Position numbers and translations under genes: made by a program
Notes under the pieces: generated by a model
Databases searched by the model: none
What the model was told of the DNA's origin: nothing
Seen by the model: the letters and a program-made list of their open reading frames with translations, nothing else
Part shown: positions 1-11,500 of the stretch, one piece after another
How positions within the stretch are numbered: position 1 is the first letter of the stretch
How the letters are laid out: each line of letters starts with the position of its first letter
Source of the DNA: Achatina immaculata
Taxonomy: Eukaryota; Mollusca; Gastropoda; Stylommatophora; Achatinidae
DNA: 64,000 nt
Assembly: GCA_009760885.1 (NCBI GenBank)
Contig: CM019709.1
Coordinates: forward strand, 33,140,123-33,204,122
Reading direction: 5' to 3'

Positions 1-425
1 TTCTCTGATTGTTTCTTCTCATCACATGGCCTACATATAACCTTCTTTTTCTGATCACCCATGAGACAGGTTGTTGTTTTCTCATTTGTCTTCTCTCTGC
101 AGTGTTCTTGAATTTGTTCCACTTTGTACTAAGTATTTTCCTTAGGCATTTGTTTTCAAAAGAGTCTAATTTCTTGTCTATTTCTTTAGTTGATTTCCAG
201 CTTTCACATGCATAAATGAGGGTGGATATCACATTTGAATTGAATGGTCTTAAATTGGTTTTTGTGCTTATAACTTTTAAATTCCATATGTTCTCAAGAC
301 TTTTTAAAGACAGTGCTGCTTTTGCAATTCTAATTCTAAGTTCTTTCCTGGTGTCACAATCCTGGTCTACATAGCTGCCAAGGTATGCAAATTGGTTTAC
401 TTCATCATCTGCTGCTCCTTGTACA
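1..425 (-). mobile_element. LINE reverse transcriptase C-terminal fragment
   Basis: Read on the minus strand, broken frames give QFAYLGSYVDQDCDTRKELR, then STLIYACESWK and DSFENKCLRKIL, then a HVMRR-type tail. This is the conserved region after the RT palm in LINE-like elements. It is decayed and truncated, and the same family recurs at 30880-31442. Confidence 0.75.
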
Positions 426-435
426 TATATTTTTC

Positions 436-502
436 CTTCTTAATATATATCTCTCTCTCACTCTCACATGCACAGAGAGAGAGAGATAGATAGATAGATA
501 TT
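436..502. repeat. TC/GA and GATA microsatellite
   Basis: Runs of TCTC, GAGA and GATA. Confidence 0.9.
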
Positions 503-534
503 ATAAGTGAGTTTGGCAATCAGCAACCCTTATC

Positions 535-790
535 TGTTGTTTGTGTCAGGGTTGGCAAACCATAGCATTCCAAGACTCCATCCCACCTCTCTCACCTCTT
601 TTGATGTCCCCAGTAACAGGTTTGTCTTGGCTGACGAGGCAGAGTTCCCATAGTAACCGTCACAGTGCAGCCTGCTAAAGAAACATTGCACAGCCCCTTG
701 TTTTAGCTTCATTTAGAGACTGACAAAGCCCAAGCCCACCAGAATCTGCTGCCTGACACAGTGCTATGCCTCAGCATCATTGCTGTAGTG
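535..790 (-). repeat. dispersed repeat family A copy
   Basis: Inverted relative to copies at 1960-2110, 13220-13570 and 33000-33320, and in the same orientation as 53380-53660. Shared landmarks are the CCAGTAACAGG core and the CTGCTAAAGAAA edge. It is about 360 bp when complete, with no coding capacity seen. Confidence 0.65.
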
Positions 791-799
791 GCTGCTGTA

Positions 800-1612
800 A
801 CATGCCTGAAGTTCCTGGCAGACAGAAGAGCAACATTTTAATTAGTGCCTGAAGTTCCTGGCAGACAGGAGAGCAACATTTTAATTAGTGCCTGAAGTTC
901 CTGGCAGACAGGAGAGCAACATTTGAATTAGTGCCTGAAGTTCCTGGCAGACAGAAGAGCAACATTTGAATTAGTGCCTGAAGTTCCTGGCAGACAGGAG
1001 AGCAACATTTTAATTAGTGCCTGAAGTTCCTGGCAGACAGGAGAGCAACATTTTAATTAGTGCCTGAAGTTCCTGGCAGACAGAAGAGCAACATTTTAAT
1101 TAGTGCCTGAAGTTCCTGGCAGACAGAAGAGCAACATTTTAATTAGTGCCTGAAGTTCATGGCTGACAGAAGAGCAACATTTTAATTAGTGCCTGAAGTT
1201 CCTGGCAGACAGAAGAGCAACATTTTAATTAGTGCCTGAAGTTCCTGACAGACAGAAGAGCAACATTTTAATTAGTGCCTGAAGTTCCTGGGAGACAGAA
1301 GAGCAACATTTTAATTAGTGCCTGAAGTTCCTGGCAGACAGAAGAGCAACATTTTAATTAGTGCCTGAAGTTCCTGGCAGACAGAAGAGCAACATTTTAA
1401 TTAGTGCCTGAAGTTCCTGGCAGACAGAAGAGCAATATTTTAATTAGTGCCTGAAGTTCCTGGCAGACAGAAGAGCAACATTTTAATTAGTGCCTGAAGT
1501 TCCTGGCAGACAGAAGAGCAACATTTTAATTAGTGCCTGAAGTTCCTGGCAGACAGAAGAGCAACATTTTAATTAGTGCCTGAAGTTCCTGGCAGACAGA
1601 AGAGCACTAATT
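800..1612 (+). repeat. 43-bp minisatellite, about 18 units
   Basis: Units contain TGCCTGAAGTTCCTGGCAGA and AGAGCAACATTTTAATTAG; only a few substitutions separate them. No protein frame is maintained. Confidence 0.97.
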
Positions 1613-1680
1613 AAAATGTTGCTCTTCTGTCTGCCAGGAACTTCAGGCACTAATTAAAATGTTGCTCTTCTGTCTCCCTG
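1605..1680 (-). repeat. inverted 43-bp minisatellite block
   Basis: About 1.7 units of the preceding minisatellite in reverse orientation (CACTAATTAAAATGTTGCTC), so the array ends in a palindrome able to form a hairpin. Confidence 0.95.
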
Positions 1681-1745
1681 GAAATGCAAGCAGAGTTTTC
1701 TCATTTACCAGCACATAAAGTGTTGAATCAGATGTAGCATATTCA

Positions 1746-1935
1746 ACTGGAAATGGACTGCCGTGAAGACTATCAAGCAAGTTTTAGGAGAAATAGATCA
1801 ACCATAGACCAAATATTTTATCTACATCAAAGTGCAGAAAAGTGTTGGGAATATAAAAAAGAAGTATATAACATCTTCACTGGCTTCAAGAAAGCTTATG
1901 ACAGCAGAGATAGGAGCAGCTTATGGATATATAAA
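1746..1935 (+). mobile_element. LINE reverse transcriptase fragment
   Basis: Encodes YQASFRRNRSTIDQIFYLHQ then FKKAYDS. The R-x-x-RSTxDQI and F-x-x-AYDS motifs are RT fingers/palm block A. It is truncated both sides. Confidence 0.75.
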
Positions 1936-1959
1936 GGAAGAAAGTAATAACCCTTCTAT

Positions 1960-2110
1960 GTCAGAACTGTGCACCTAAGAAGGCAGACTCTTCTCTAGGC
2001 TCCACCAGCATAGAAACTGTGACAGGCTTCACCTTGTTAGCCAGGCTGAGCCTGTTACCATGAGCACAATGGGAAGATGGGGACAGGGTCTTGGACAGCT
2101 GATTGGTTTT
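1960..2110 (+). repeat. dispersed repeat family A, partial
   Basis: Contains the GTTAGCCAGGCTGAGCCTGT core shared with 33180 and (inverted) 53455. Confidence 0.6.
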
Positions 2111-2249
2111 GCCGTACTGACAAACTGACACAGAGTAGCGTGGTCATCTTTGCTTCCACATAATAGATCACTGACATTTTTGTTTGTTTGTTTGTCTGTC
2201 TGAGACGACAGTTTTGAAGCATGCATATATCAGGTTTTTGGTTTTTGGC

Positions 2250-2440
2250 GAGCATCATCTTGCTGAGCTGTTCCTCTAATGGTTGACTGCACCAGCGTTG
2301 GATTTGCATAAATGGCCACAGCAGCAGCAAGCAGTGTCTGTGTTGCAAGGTCAGGTTTCCTTGTGCTTGCCTTCCCTCATTTCCTCTGAAAATGCTGCTG
2401 TGCACTTGTGCAGTTCCTCTGTGTGTGACTCAATTTTTCA
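2250..2440 (+). repeat. dispersed repeat family B copy
   Basis: TTGCTGAGCTGTTCCTCTAA followed by a GATTTGCAT core. It aligns by eye with 3560-3760 and, inverted, with 23925-24195. Here the segment that is tandem at 3370-3625 is single copy. Confidence 0.6.
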
Positions 2441-2456
2441 CTCGTTCTTCCCAGAC

Positions 2457-2722
2457 ATAATACTTCGTAATAATATAATGGTTCGTAATAACACAAAGAA
2501 ATATAATGGTTCGTAATAACACAAAGAAATATAATGGTTCGTAATAACACAAAGAAATATAATGGTTCGTAGTAACACAAAGAAATATAATGGTTCGTAA
2601 TAACACAAAGAAATATAATGGTTTGTAATAACACAAAGAAATATAATGGTTCGTAATAACACAAAGAAATATAATGGTTCGTAATAACACAAAGAAATAT
2701 AATGGTTCGTAATAACACAAAG
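2457..2722 (+). repeat. 28-bp minisatellite, about 9 units
   Basis: Unit TAATGGTTCGTAATAACACA plus AAGAAATA. Open frames on the minus strand are by-products of a 28-bp period that cycles through all frames. Confidence 0.97.
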
Positions 2723-3369
2723 GTGCTACTTTATGGCCCACGTCAAAACATTGCATGTCTATAGGGGTATGTTGGTTTCTTTAATGTTTTTTTTTTTAAT
2801 ACATAGAAAGATAACACCATATACTATATGTTAAAAGCTGATGTTAGTTATGAACTGTGCCTACCAGTTGTGAGTTACATACAAATTCTATTTATAAACA
2901 GGCTTAAGAATGTGACTTGTTTGTAACTTGGGGACTGCCTGTAGCTGTATGTTACAGTTTGGATCTGCCATATGGCCTCTTTTCCTCCATGAATACACAT
3001 ATAAAACCTGGTTAGGAATGTGAGCAGTAAATATTGCACACACTGGAATATGTCAGTAGAAGGACTCGTCATACATGGCAACACAACGTAATATCTTCAG
3101 AAAGCATCATTCATGCAGTATAAATTTAAGTGGAAGTTATCTTTGAGTAAAATTCATAAATTCAGATATGTACATACATTAATGGCCCCAGGTCAGAAAC
3201 ACACCATACAAAGCAAGAACAGAATATGCAGGAGAAACACATTCCGGGCAGTGAAACGAGTGTGTTTTTATATTAGTAAATTAACAAAGAATCACATGTT
3301 GTTGTTTTCTGTTTTTTTTTTTAAAAATTTGAAGCAGGTATGTGTTATTTATGGGTTTTCCCAAGCCTT
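2723..3369. other. intronic or intergenic sequence, nothing recognised
   Basis: AT-rich with a poly-T run at 2788. A short unsupported ORF lies at 3113-3379. Confidence 0.4.
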
Positions 3370-3625
3370 ACTTTGCTGAACATCTCCTCTTATGGCTGAT
3401 TCTACCAGCCTCACTTTGCTGAACATCTCCTCTTATGGCTGATTCTACCAGCCTCACTTTGCTGAACATCTCCTCTTATGGCTGATTCTACCAGCCTCAC
3501 TTTGCTGAACATCTCCTCTTATGGCTGATTCTACCAGCCTCACTTTGCTGAACATCTCTTCTTATGGCTGATACTACCATCCTCACTTTGCTGAACATCT
3601 CCTCTTATGGCTGATTCTACCAATG
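3370..3625 (+). repeat. 43-bp minisatellite within a family B copy
   Basis: About 5.5 units with CTCACTTTGCTGAACATCTC and TTATGGCTGATTCTACCAG. The last unit runs into the family B continuation (TGTTGATTTTGCAT). Confidence 0.93.
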
Positions 3626-4410
3626 TTGATTTTGCATACTAGACCACGGTAACAGCAAGTAGTGTTTTTTGTCTTCTAATTTGGCCCTCGTTTTTACTTC
3701 AGATAATGCTGTCCACCCTGTCTGGAGTCCTTCTTTATGCGGTTTGATCTTTTGTCAGTTTGCGACAGTCCTTGTTGCTCATTGTAAACCAAAATCTCCC
3801 ATGGATGATTTATAAATGTCTTTGTATCTGTATAACCCTCATGTAATGTGTTACTCTCACTTCATTCACTGAGAACTGTGTGATGCAGTTTGGTGTGCCT
3901 CACTTTGCAGGCACATTTTGTCCACTGTTTAAGGAATTTTCCTTAAACCTAGGGTGTCAGGTCCTCATTTTTGCAGCCTGGTCCATGTGATGATCAGAAG
4001 TAAGTACTGTCCAAATGAATGAATTCATGTATAAGACAAATAGATCCAGAAAAGGAATGTTTAAAAAGTGGTGGAGAATGCCTCTTTATAAATATGGCTG
4101 TGGAATGACAATCCACATTTTTCTAATATTCTCTGGGCATAAACAGGAGCATTTCTGAAAGCTCAGATCATTCAGAAAGGGCAGACAGTTAAGACTTGAG
4201 ATGATAAATGTTCTTCCCTCAGTTGTAGATCACTGCCGGAAACATTCTGAGAACAAGAGAAATTAGCAAATCCTGCAGGAAATCATATCAAAGCTTCTTT
4301 CATTTAAGAATCTTCTTACAGAAGATACCCTTCCATTGTGGAGTTGCAAAATCTGGAATGATCTTGAGAGTGGAATGGCCGAGCCACAAGATACTGTAAT
4401 TTTCTCAGGT
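3626..4410. other. rest of family B copy, then unassigned DNA
   Basis: The family B remainder reaches about 3760. After that no gene or repeat is recognised. Confidence 0.4.
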
Positions 4411-4411
4411 T

Positions 4412-4612
4412 TCCAGAACAACTACAAAAGGCCGAACAACTACAAAAGGCAGAACAACTACAAAAGGCTGATCAACTACAAAAGGCAGAACAAGTACAAA
4501 AGGCTGAACAACTACAAAAGGCAGAACAAGTACAAAAGGCTGAACAACTACAAAAGGCAGAACAACTACAAAAGGCTGAACAACTACAAAAGGCAGAACA
4601 ACTACAAAAGGA
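4412..4612 (+). repeat. 18-bp minisatellite
   Basis: About 11 units of AACTACAAAAGGCAGAAC type. The period is a multiple of three, so it reads as (Asn-Asn-Tyr-Lys-Arg-Gln)n in one frame, but there is no exon context. Confidence 0.95.
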
Positions 4613-5493
4613 AAGTCAAGTTCTTTTGTATGGCATCAGTTGTCAAACAGCAGCAGGAAGATCTACTACCACCACCTCTATGGAGTTGCAGGACATGAAC
4701 ATGCTGATGTATTTTTTCTAAAGAAGGAAGAACACTATTATACAAAATCACTACAGACAAACAGTAGATGAAGAGACTGAATGCAAGCAGTGAATCTGAT
4801 TTAATGCATCAGTTAGGAAGTCATCAGCAGAATGTCCCATTTCAAATTAGACCTATTCACTGCAAAGTACAGAGTAATCTCATCTGACTTTAGGTATCCC
4901 ACACAGGTAATAGTTTTGCATGAAAGATTATAGACTTTAGAACGTGTGCTGCAGGAATGTTCAACATATGCAGACCTATACATTTTGGACCTGGCTACAT
5001 AGATTGGGCCTAAAGTACAAGAAATAGACTGTCATTTAAAAAAAAAAAATCTGGACTTTGGCTCCAGGTTTAACATGACCTGGTACTTGACCACCAAAGA
5101 GCAAAGATGACTTTGTTTGACAGGCAGGAGCCAGTAGTGGGGTCATGAACATATGGTTTTTCAGAAGAGAAGACAGGTCATTGTCAGCAAACCCAGTGGT
5201 TCCCAAGCTGTGGTGGTATGGCACATAGTCATAAGTCTGCAGCTAAGTGCTATCTTTTGTATAAAAATAATGAAGGGTGTATCACACAAAATATGACATA
5301 TAAGATGATGGTTTACTACTTATATTTGTAGCTGGAAAAATGGTCCTGAGATATCATAATGTTGAGATCTACTGCCTGTTATCACACCCACTCACTGAAG
5401 TACCATATAGGATGTTTGTAGCATCATGATTTAGTCTGATTGTTCTGTCACTGTTAACTTGTGACATGTAAAGACTTTGTGCTCATCTCCCAG
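4613..5493. other. DNAJA2 intron sequence
   Basis: No feature recognised other than the acceptor polypyrimidine tract at the right edge. Confidence 0.4.
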
Positions 5494-5553
5494 GCTTACA
5501 GGAAGCTAGCAAAAGAGTACCACCCAGACAAAAACCCAGAAGCAGGTGAAAAG
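5494..5553 (+). CDS. DNAJA2: DNAJA2 exon: J-domain helix II and HPD loop
   Basis: Sixty bases, phase 0 at both ends, acceptor ctcccag and donor gtaaga. It encodes 20 residues starting [15 protein letters not shown]. The HPD tripeptide is the essential Hsp70 contact. Confidence 0.95.
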
Positions 5554-8500
5554 GTAAGATCTATGTTCAGTATTTTCTTTAAGCATTCATTCCATTATAC
5601 ATCTGAATGCTTTGCCTATACAACCTTTGAGAATTGTTTGTCATTTATTGCCAGTTTTTCCATATTTGACCAGGGCTGTGGGGTCATACATAGCATGGTT
5701 GTAGGAAACACCTGGTTTAAACATTCCCCCCCCCCCAAGACTGGCAACGTGGTGCAGCGCATACAAAAAGACTTTTAACCAGATAGACTATGTATTAATT
5801 AACAAACGATTCCGGAATGCGTTACTGACAACAAAAACCATGGCAGGAGCCGACTGCAATAGTGACCATGACCCACTCTGGAAAAATTAGAATAAAGCTA
5901 AAGAAAGCATGCAGAAAACTAAGAAATATCAAACTGAATACAAAACTCCTTAAAAATGACCAAGAACTGTGAGAACAATACAAAGTTATTATACCAAATA
6001 GGTACAATGCAATAGCAAAGATAAATAGTATAGATGAACAATGGGCAATGTTAAGAGATAATACCACCGAAAAAAGAAGCCCCTAAAAATAAATTGATGA
6101 CAGATGACATCTTCGAACTGATGGACAAGAGGAGGAGGAGTAAAAATAACCAAGAAAAATATCATCATCATCATCATGTCCTGTGCCGACTGGCGTTGGC
6201 TATTATGCTTCTCCAGAGTACACTATCCTTCATGCATGTCATCAGTTCATTTGGTGATCTCCTCTCACACCATCCCGTCAGACTGTCCAGTATCATTTCT
6301 CTTGGTCTTCTTCTTTCTATTTTTCCTGTTGTTATAATATTTTCAATGCCCCCTCTTCTCATTGCATGTCCTATGAAAGTACATTGTCTCTCTCTTATCT
6401 TTTTCACAAGGTTTTTGTCTCTCCAGCTCTTCTCATACATTCTTCATTAGTTATTTTTGCTGTCCAGGGGATTCACAGCATTCTTCTAATAAACCACATT
6501 TCTGCTGCTTCCAATGATTTTTGTGCAGACTTGCCTATTGTCCATGATTCACTTCCATATAGCAAGATAGGTTCAATATAGCATTTTAGGACTCGTTTTC
6601 TAATATTCATTGATAAGGATGTGTTAGCTAATATGTTTCTCATCTCGCATTTCCCTTCTGAAGTTATTACTGCTACAAGGTATTTGAATTTCTGCACCTG
6701 CTTTAGAATAGTTCCGTTTAATTTAATACTGCATGCTGGTGGATTCTGTTTCTTAGGATATAACCATAGTCTCTGTCTTTTTGATGTTCAAAGTAAGGCC
6801 TTTCTGTTCACTTTCTTTGGTGACTTTATCCAAGAGATTTTGCAGGTCTTGTTGGTTCTCAGCTATCAGTACTGTGTCGTCAGCATACCGAAGGTTGTTA
6901 ATATTGTATCCTCCAATTTTTATGCCTGGTTCTGTGATGATTGTTCTTAGAATATTCTCGCTATACAGAGAAAAAAGGTCTGGAGATAGTACACATCCTT
7001 GTCGCACCCCTTGTTTTATAGGTTGATATTTTCCAGTTCTGTTTTCAACTCGAACTGCTGCTTCTTGCTGCCAGTATAGATGTTTTACAATCCTCAGGTC
7101 TTTGCCATCTATATTGATGTCTTCAAGCATTTTAATAATTTCATTATGTTTCACCTTGTCAAATGCCTTGGTGTAATCAATGAAGCATAAGTAGAGATCT
7201 TTCTGTACTTCTAAAGCTCTTTCTGTTAGTGTTCGTAAAGCATAAATGGCATTGTATCTTCCCTTTCCTTCAACAAATCCAAACTGTTCATCTACTATTT
7301 CCATTTTTATCTTTTTCCTTGTTCTTCTCATAATTATTCTCAGAAGTAGCTTCGTTATGTGACATGAGAGGCTGATAGTCCGGTGGTCATCACATTCCTT
7401 TGCACCTGGTTTCTTTGGTAGTGCTATAAACGTGGATTTAATCAGGGTCACATGGAATATAACCACTGTTGCAAATGTCATTCAGTAACTTGGTTATTAT
7501 TTAAGAAAAATATAGCAAGATAAATAAAGAAATAAGACACAAATGCAGAGAAGCAAATGAAGTGTGGTTAAATGAACAGTGCAGACTCTCATAATAAAGA
7601 CGGCGAAAACATGTACAAACGAATTAATGAACTCACAGGCAGGAAAACAAAATATACCACAGGATGCCTGAAATCAAAAGAAGGTAAAATGTTAATGGGA
7701 AAAGTAGACATTGTGGACGGACAGAGTACATCGTTGAACTATATGGAGGAGAAAGACCTGAATTAATACCAGATACTGAAAACTGTGATGGACCACCAAT
7801 ACTTGAAGATGAAATCATAGATGCCATCAAACGCATGAAGAAAGGAAAAGCGACTGGGCTTGATAATATAACAATAGAAGAAATAGAGGAGATAGGAGTA
7901 AAAATAATAACCAAGTTACTCGATGACATTTACAACAGTGGTTATATGCCCAGTGACTTGGTTAAATCCACCTTTATAGCACTACCAAAGAAACCAGGTG
8001 CAAAGGAATGTGATGACCACCGGACTATCAGCCTCTTATGTCATATAACGAAGCTACTTCAGAGAATAATTATGAGAAGAACAAAGAAAAAGATAAAAAT
8101 GGAAATAGCAGATGAACAGTTTGGATTTGCTGAAGGAAAGGGAACACACAATGCCATTTATGCTTTACGGACACTAACAGAAAGAGCTGTAGAAATACAG
8201 AATGATCTCTACTTATGCTTCATTGATTACACCAAGGCATTTGACAAGGTGAAATATGATGAAATTATTAAAATGCTTGAAGACATCAATATAGATGGCA
8301 AAGACCTGAGGAATATAAAACATCTATACTTTCAGCAAGAAGCAGCAATTCGAATTGTAAATATAACTGGTAAATATCAACCTATAAAACAAGGGGTGTG
8401 ACAAGGATGTGTACTATCTCCAGACCTTTTTTCTCTGTACAGCGAGAATATTCAAAGAATGATCATCACAGAACCAGGCATAAAAATTGGAGGATACAAT

Positions 8501-11500
8501 ATTAACAACCTTCGATATGTTGACGACACAGTACTGATAGCTGAGAACCAACAAGACCTGCAAAATCTCTTGGATAAAGTCACCAAAGAAAGTGAACAGA
8601 AAGGCCTTACTTTGAACATCAAAAAAGACAGAGACTATGGTTATATCTAAGAAACAGAATCCACCAACATGCAGTATAAAATTAAATGGAACTATTCTAA
8701 AGCAGGTGCAGAAATTCAAATACCTTGGAACTTCAGATGGGAAGAACAGAATAGGCCAAGCTAAGACTGCATTTCAGAGAATGAGAAACATATTATGCAA
8801 CACATCCTTATTAATGTATGTTAGAAAAAGAGTCCTAAAATGCTACATTGAACCTATCTTGTCATATGGAAGTGAATCATGGACAATAGGCAAGTCTGCA
8901 CAAAAATCATTGGAAGCAGCAGAAATGTGGTTTATTAGAAGAATGTTGCGAATCCCCTGAACAACAAAAATAACTGATGAAAAATGTATGAGAAGAGCTG
9001 GAGAGACAAAAAATCTTATAAAAAAATAAAGACAGAGGCAATGTACTTTCATAGGACATGCAATGAGAAGGGGGGGCATTGAAAATATTATAACAGGGGG
9101 CATTCAAAATATTATAACAGGAAAAATAGAAGAAAGAATATCAAGGGAAAGACCAAGAGAAATGATACTGGACAGTCTGACGGGATGGTGTGAGAGGAGA
9201 TCACCAAGTGAGCTGATGGCCTGCATGATGGATCGTGTACTCTGAAGAAGCATAATAGCCAACGCCAGTCGGCATGGCACCTGATGATGATGATGATGGG
9301 TCAAACAGTTGTGAGTGGAGAATGAACCTACATGAGTTGGAGTTGAACAGTGGCCTCTTAAAACACTGATATAAGAACAAATGGAAAAAAGAACATCCAC
9401 TTCATCAGAGAAGACTAAGACAAGATCTTTATACTTGAAACAGCTACAAACAAATTGAGGCACCACATGTTCAGAAGCCTCAGGTAGGCACAACTAATGA
9501 ATGTACCTGTGATATTGACAGAATGACAGCCCAGCACCTGTTACATGAGCTGTCCTTCATTTGAAGAACTGATATGGCATTTTTGGCTGTCATCTGTACC
9601 AGTCCATGACAAGCAGTACGGTGATCATGACATTCTAAGACAAATGCCAGTGTTCTTCAGAGATGTCCAAATTGATGTCTGAAAGTGTTTGAAGAGAAAG
9701 AAAATCTGGAAAAAATTTTTGGGTGGAGTTGGTTTCAGAGTGTATCAGAATGGATCATTTATGGAGTTGATGTCAGATTGTATAAGAATTTGTCATTTAT
9801 GAAGAAGTTGGTTTCAGAATGTATAAGATGTGTCATTTATGAAAGAGTTGGAGTCCTGAATTGGACATGTTGAATGTTCGTCGTACCAGCTTCACAGCCT
9901 TAGTTTCAGTACATCTATGGCAAATTTAGTTGTTGAGTGACAATTTTAGTTTACATTCCATAAAGCTTGGCTATTGTTTCATGTCATTCAGCACTCAGCA
10001 GTCATCTTTTTGTCTAGCCCTACGTAAGTTTGAATGGTCGGTATGGGCACAAGAGTATCTTTGTGCAAAATATGAGAAAACTTCCTGCTTTAGAATGCTG
10101 TCGCTTGGTGTTTAGTGTCTCATATATTATTATTGACTGAATTTCATCAAGCACTGCAGTTTACCTCCAGATTTTTTTTTAATGTACTTTCTCATTTAGG
10201 ATACATGAGTGGTGAAGTGCTTAGTGCACTATCACCTGAGTGGTGAGGTGCTTAGTGCGCTATCACCTGAGTGGTGAGGTGCTTAGTGCACTATCACCTG
10301 AGTGGTGAGGTGCTTAGTGCGCTATCACCTGAGTGGTGAGGTGCTTAGTGCACTATCACCTGAGTGGTGAAGTGCTCTGTCACCTGAGTGGTGAAGTGCT
10401 CTGTCACCTGAGTGGTGAAGTGCTCTGTCACCTGAGTGGTGAGGTGCTTAGTGCACTATCACCTGAGTGGTGAGGTGCTTAGTGTGCTATCACCTGAGTG
10501 GTGAAGTGCTTAGTGCACTATCACCTGAGTGGTGAGGTGCTTAGTGCGCTATCACCTGAGTGGTGAAGTGCTTAGTGCACTATCACCTGAGTGGTGAAGT
10601 GCTCTGTCACCTGAGTGGTGAAGTGCTCTATCACCTGAGTGGTGAGGTGCTTAGTGCACTATCACCTGAGTGGTGAGGTGCTTAGTGTGCTATCACCTGA
10701 GTGGTGAAGTGCTCTATCACCTGAGTGGTGAGGTGCTTAGTGCACTATCACCTGAGTGGTGAAGTGCTCTATCACCTGAGTGGTGAGGTGCTTAGTGCAC
10801 TATCACCTGGGTGGTGAAGTGCTCTGTCACCTGAGTGGTGAAGTGCTTAGTGCACTATCACCTGAGTGGTGAGGTGCTTAGTGCGCTATCACCTGAGTGG
10901 TGAAGTGCTTAGTGCACTATCACCTGAGTGGTGAGGTGCCTAGTGCGCTATCACATGAGTGGTGAGGTGCTTAGTGCACTATCACCTGAGTGGTGAGGTG
11001 CTTAGTGCGCTATCACCTGAGTGGTGAGGTGCTTAGTGCACTATCACCTGAGTGGTGAAGTGCTCTGTCACCTGAGTGGTGAAGTGCTTAGTGCACTATC
11101 ACCTGAGTGGTGAAGTGCTTATTGTATTATTATGTGAGTGATGAAGTGCTTAGTGCACTGTCTCTCAAGGTGGAGGTCAGTGCTTTGAACCCAGTAAGAG
11201 ACACTCTAGTGACTCAGCATTATAAGTGTGTCCCTGGCCTCTTCAGGAACTATGGAAGGAAAGGTAGACATGTGTGATGTTGACTGACCACATCACCTTG
11301 TCATTAACACTGTATCTTCTAAGTGCATCCATGCACAATAGGGCTACCTTTACCATACCTTTTTGACTTTCTTATTTGTGCTAGATTCAGTTCTTTGTAA
11401 CTCATGTCCAACTTTTCACATTCCTATGCTGACCCAAAATTTTTAGGGCTCTCCTAACTTTATCCCCACACTTTATGTGCACATCTTGGGGCTCTCCTAC

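Noticed and set aside
2377..2756. Three overlapping minus-strand ORFs rich in Tyr, Phe and Cys
   Set aside because: All are translations of the 28-bp minisatellite, whose length cycles the frames; no start context or homology.
4336..4698. 120-codon ORF with NYKRQN repeats
   Set aside because: An 18-bp tandem repeat read in frame, with unique flanks lacking any domain or splice support.
5461..5778. 105-codon ORF across the first DNAJA2 exon
   Set aside because: Only 5494-5553 is exon; the rest is intron read-through into RTE sequence.
10205..11130. CRISPR-like regular array
   Set aside because: The repeats have no unique spacers and match a SINE head; the genome is animal.
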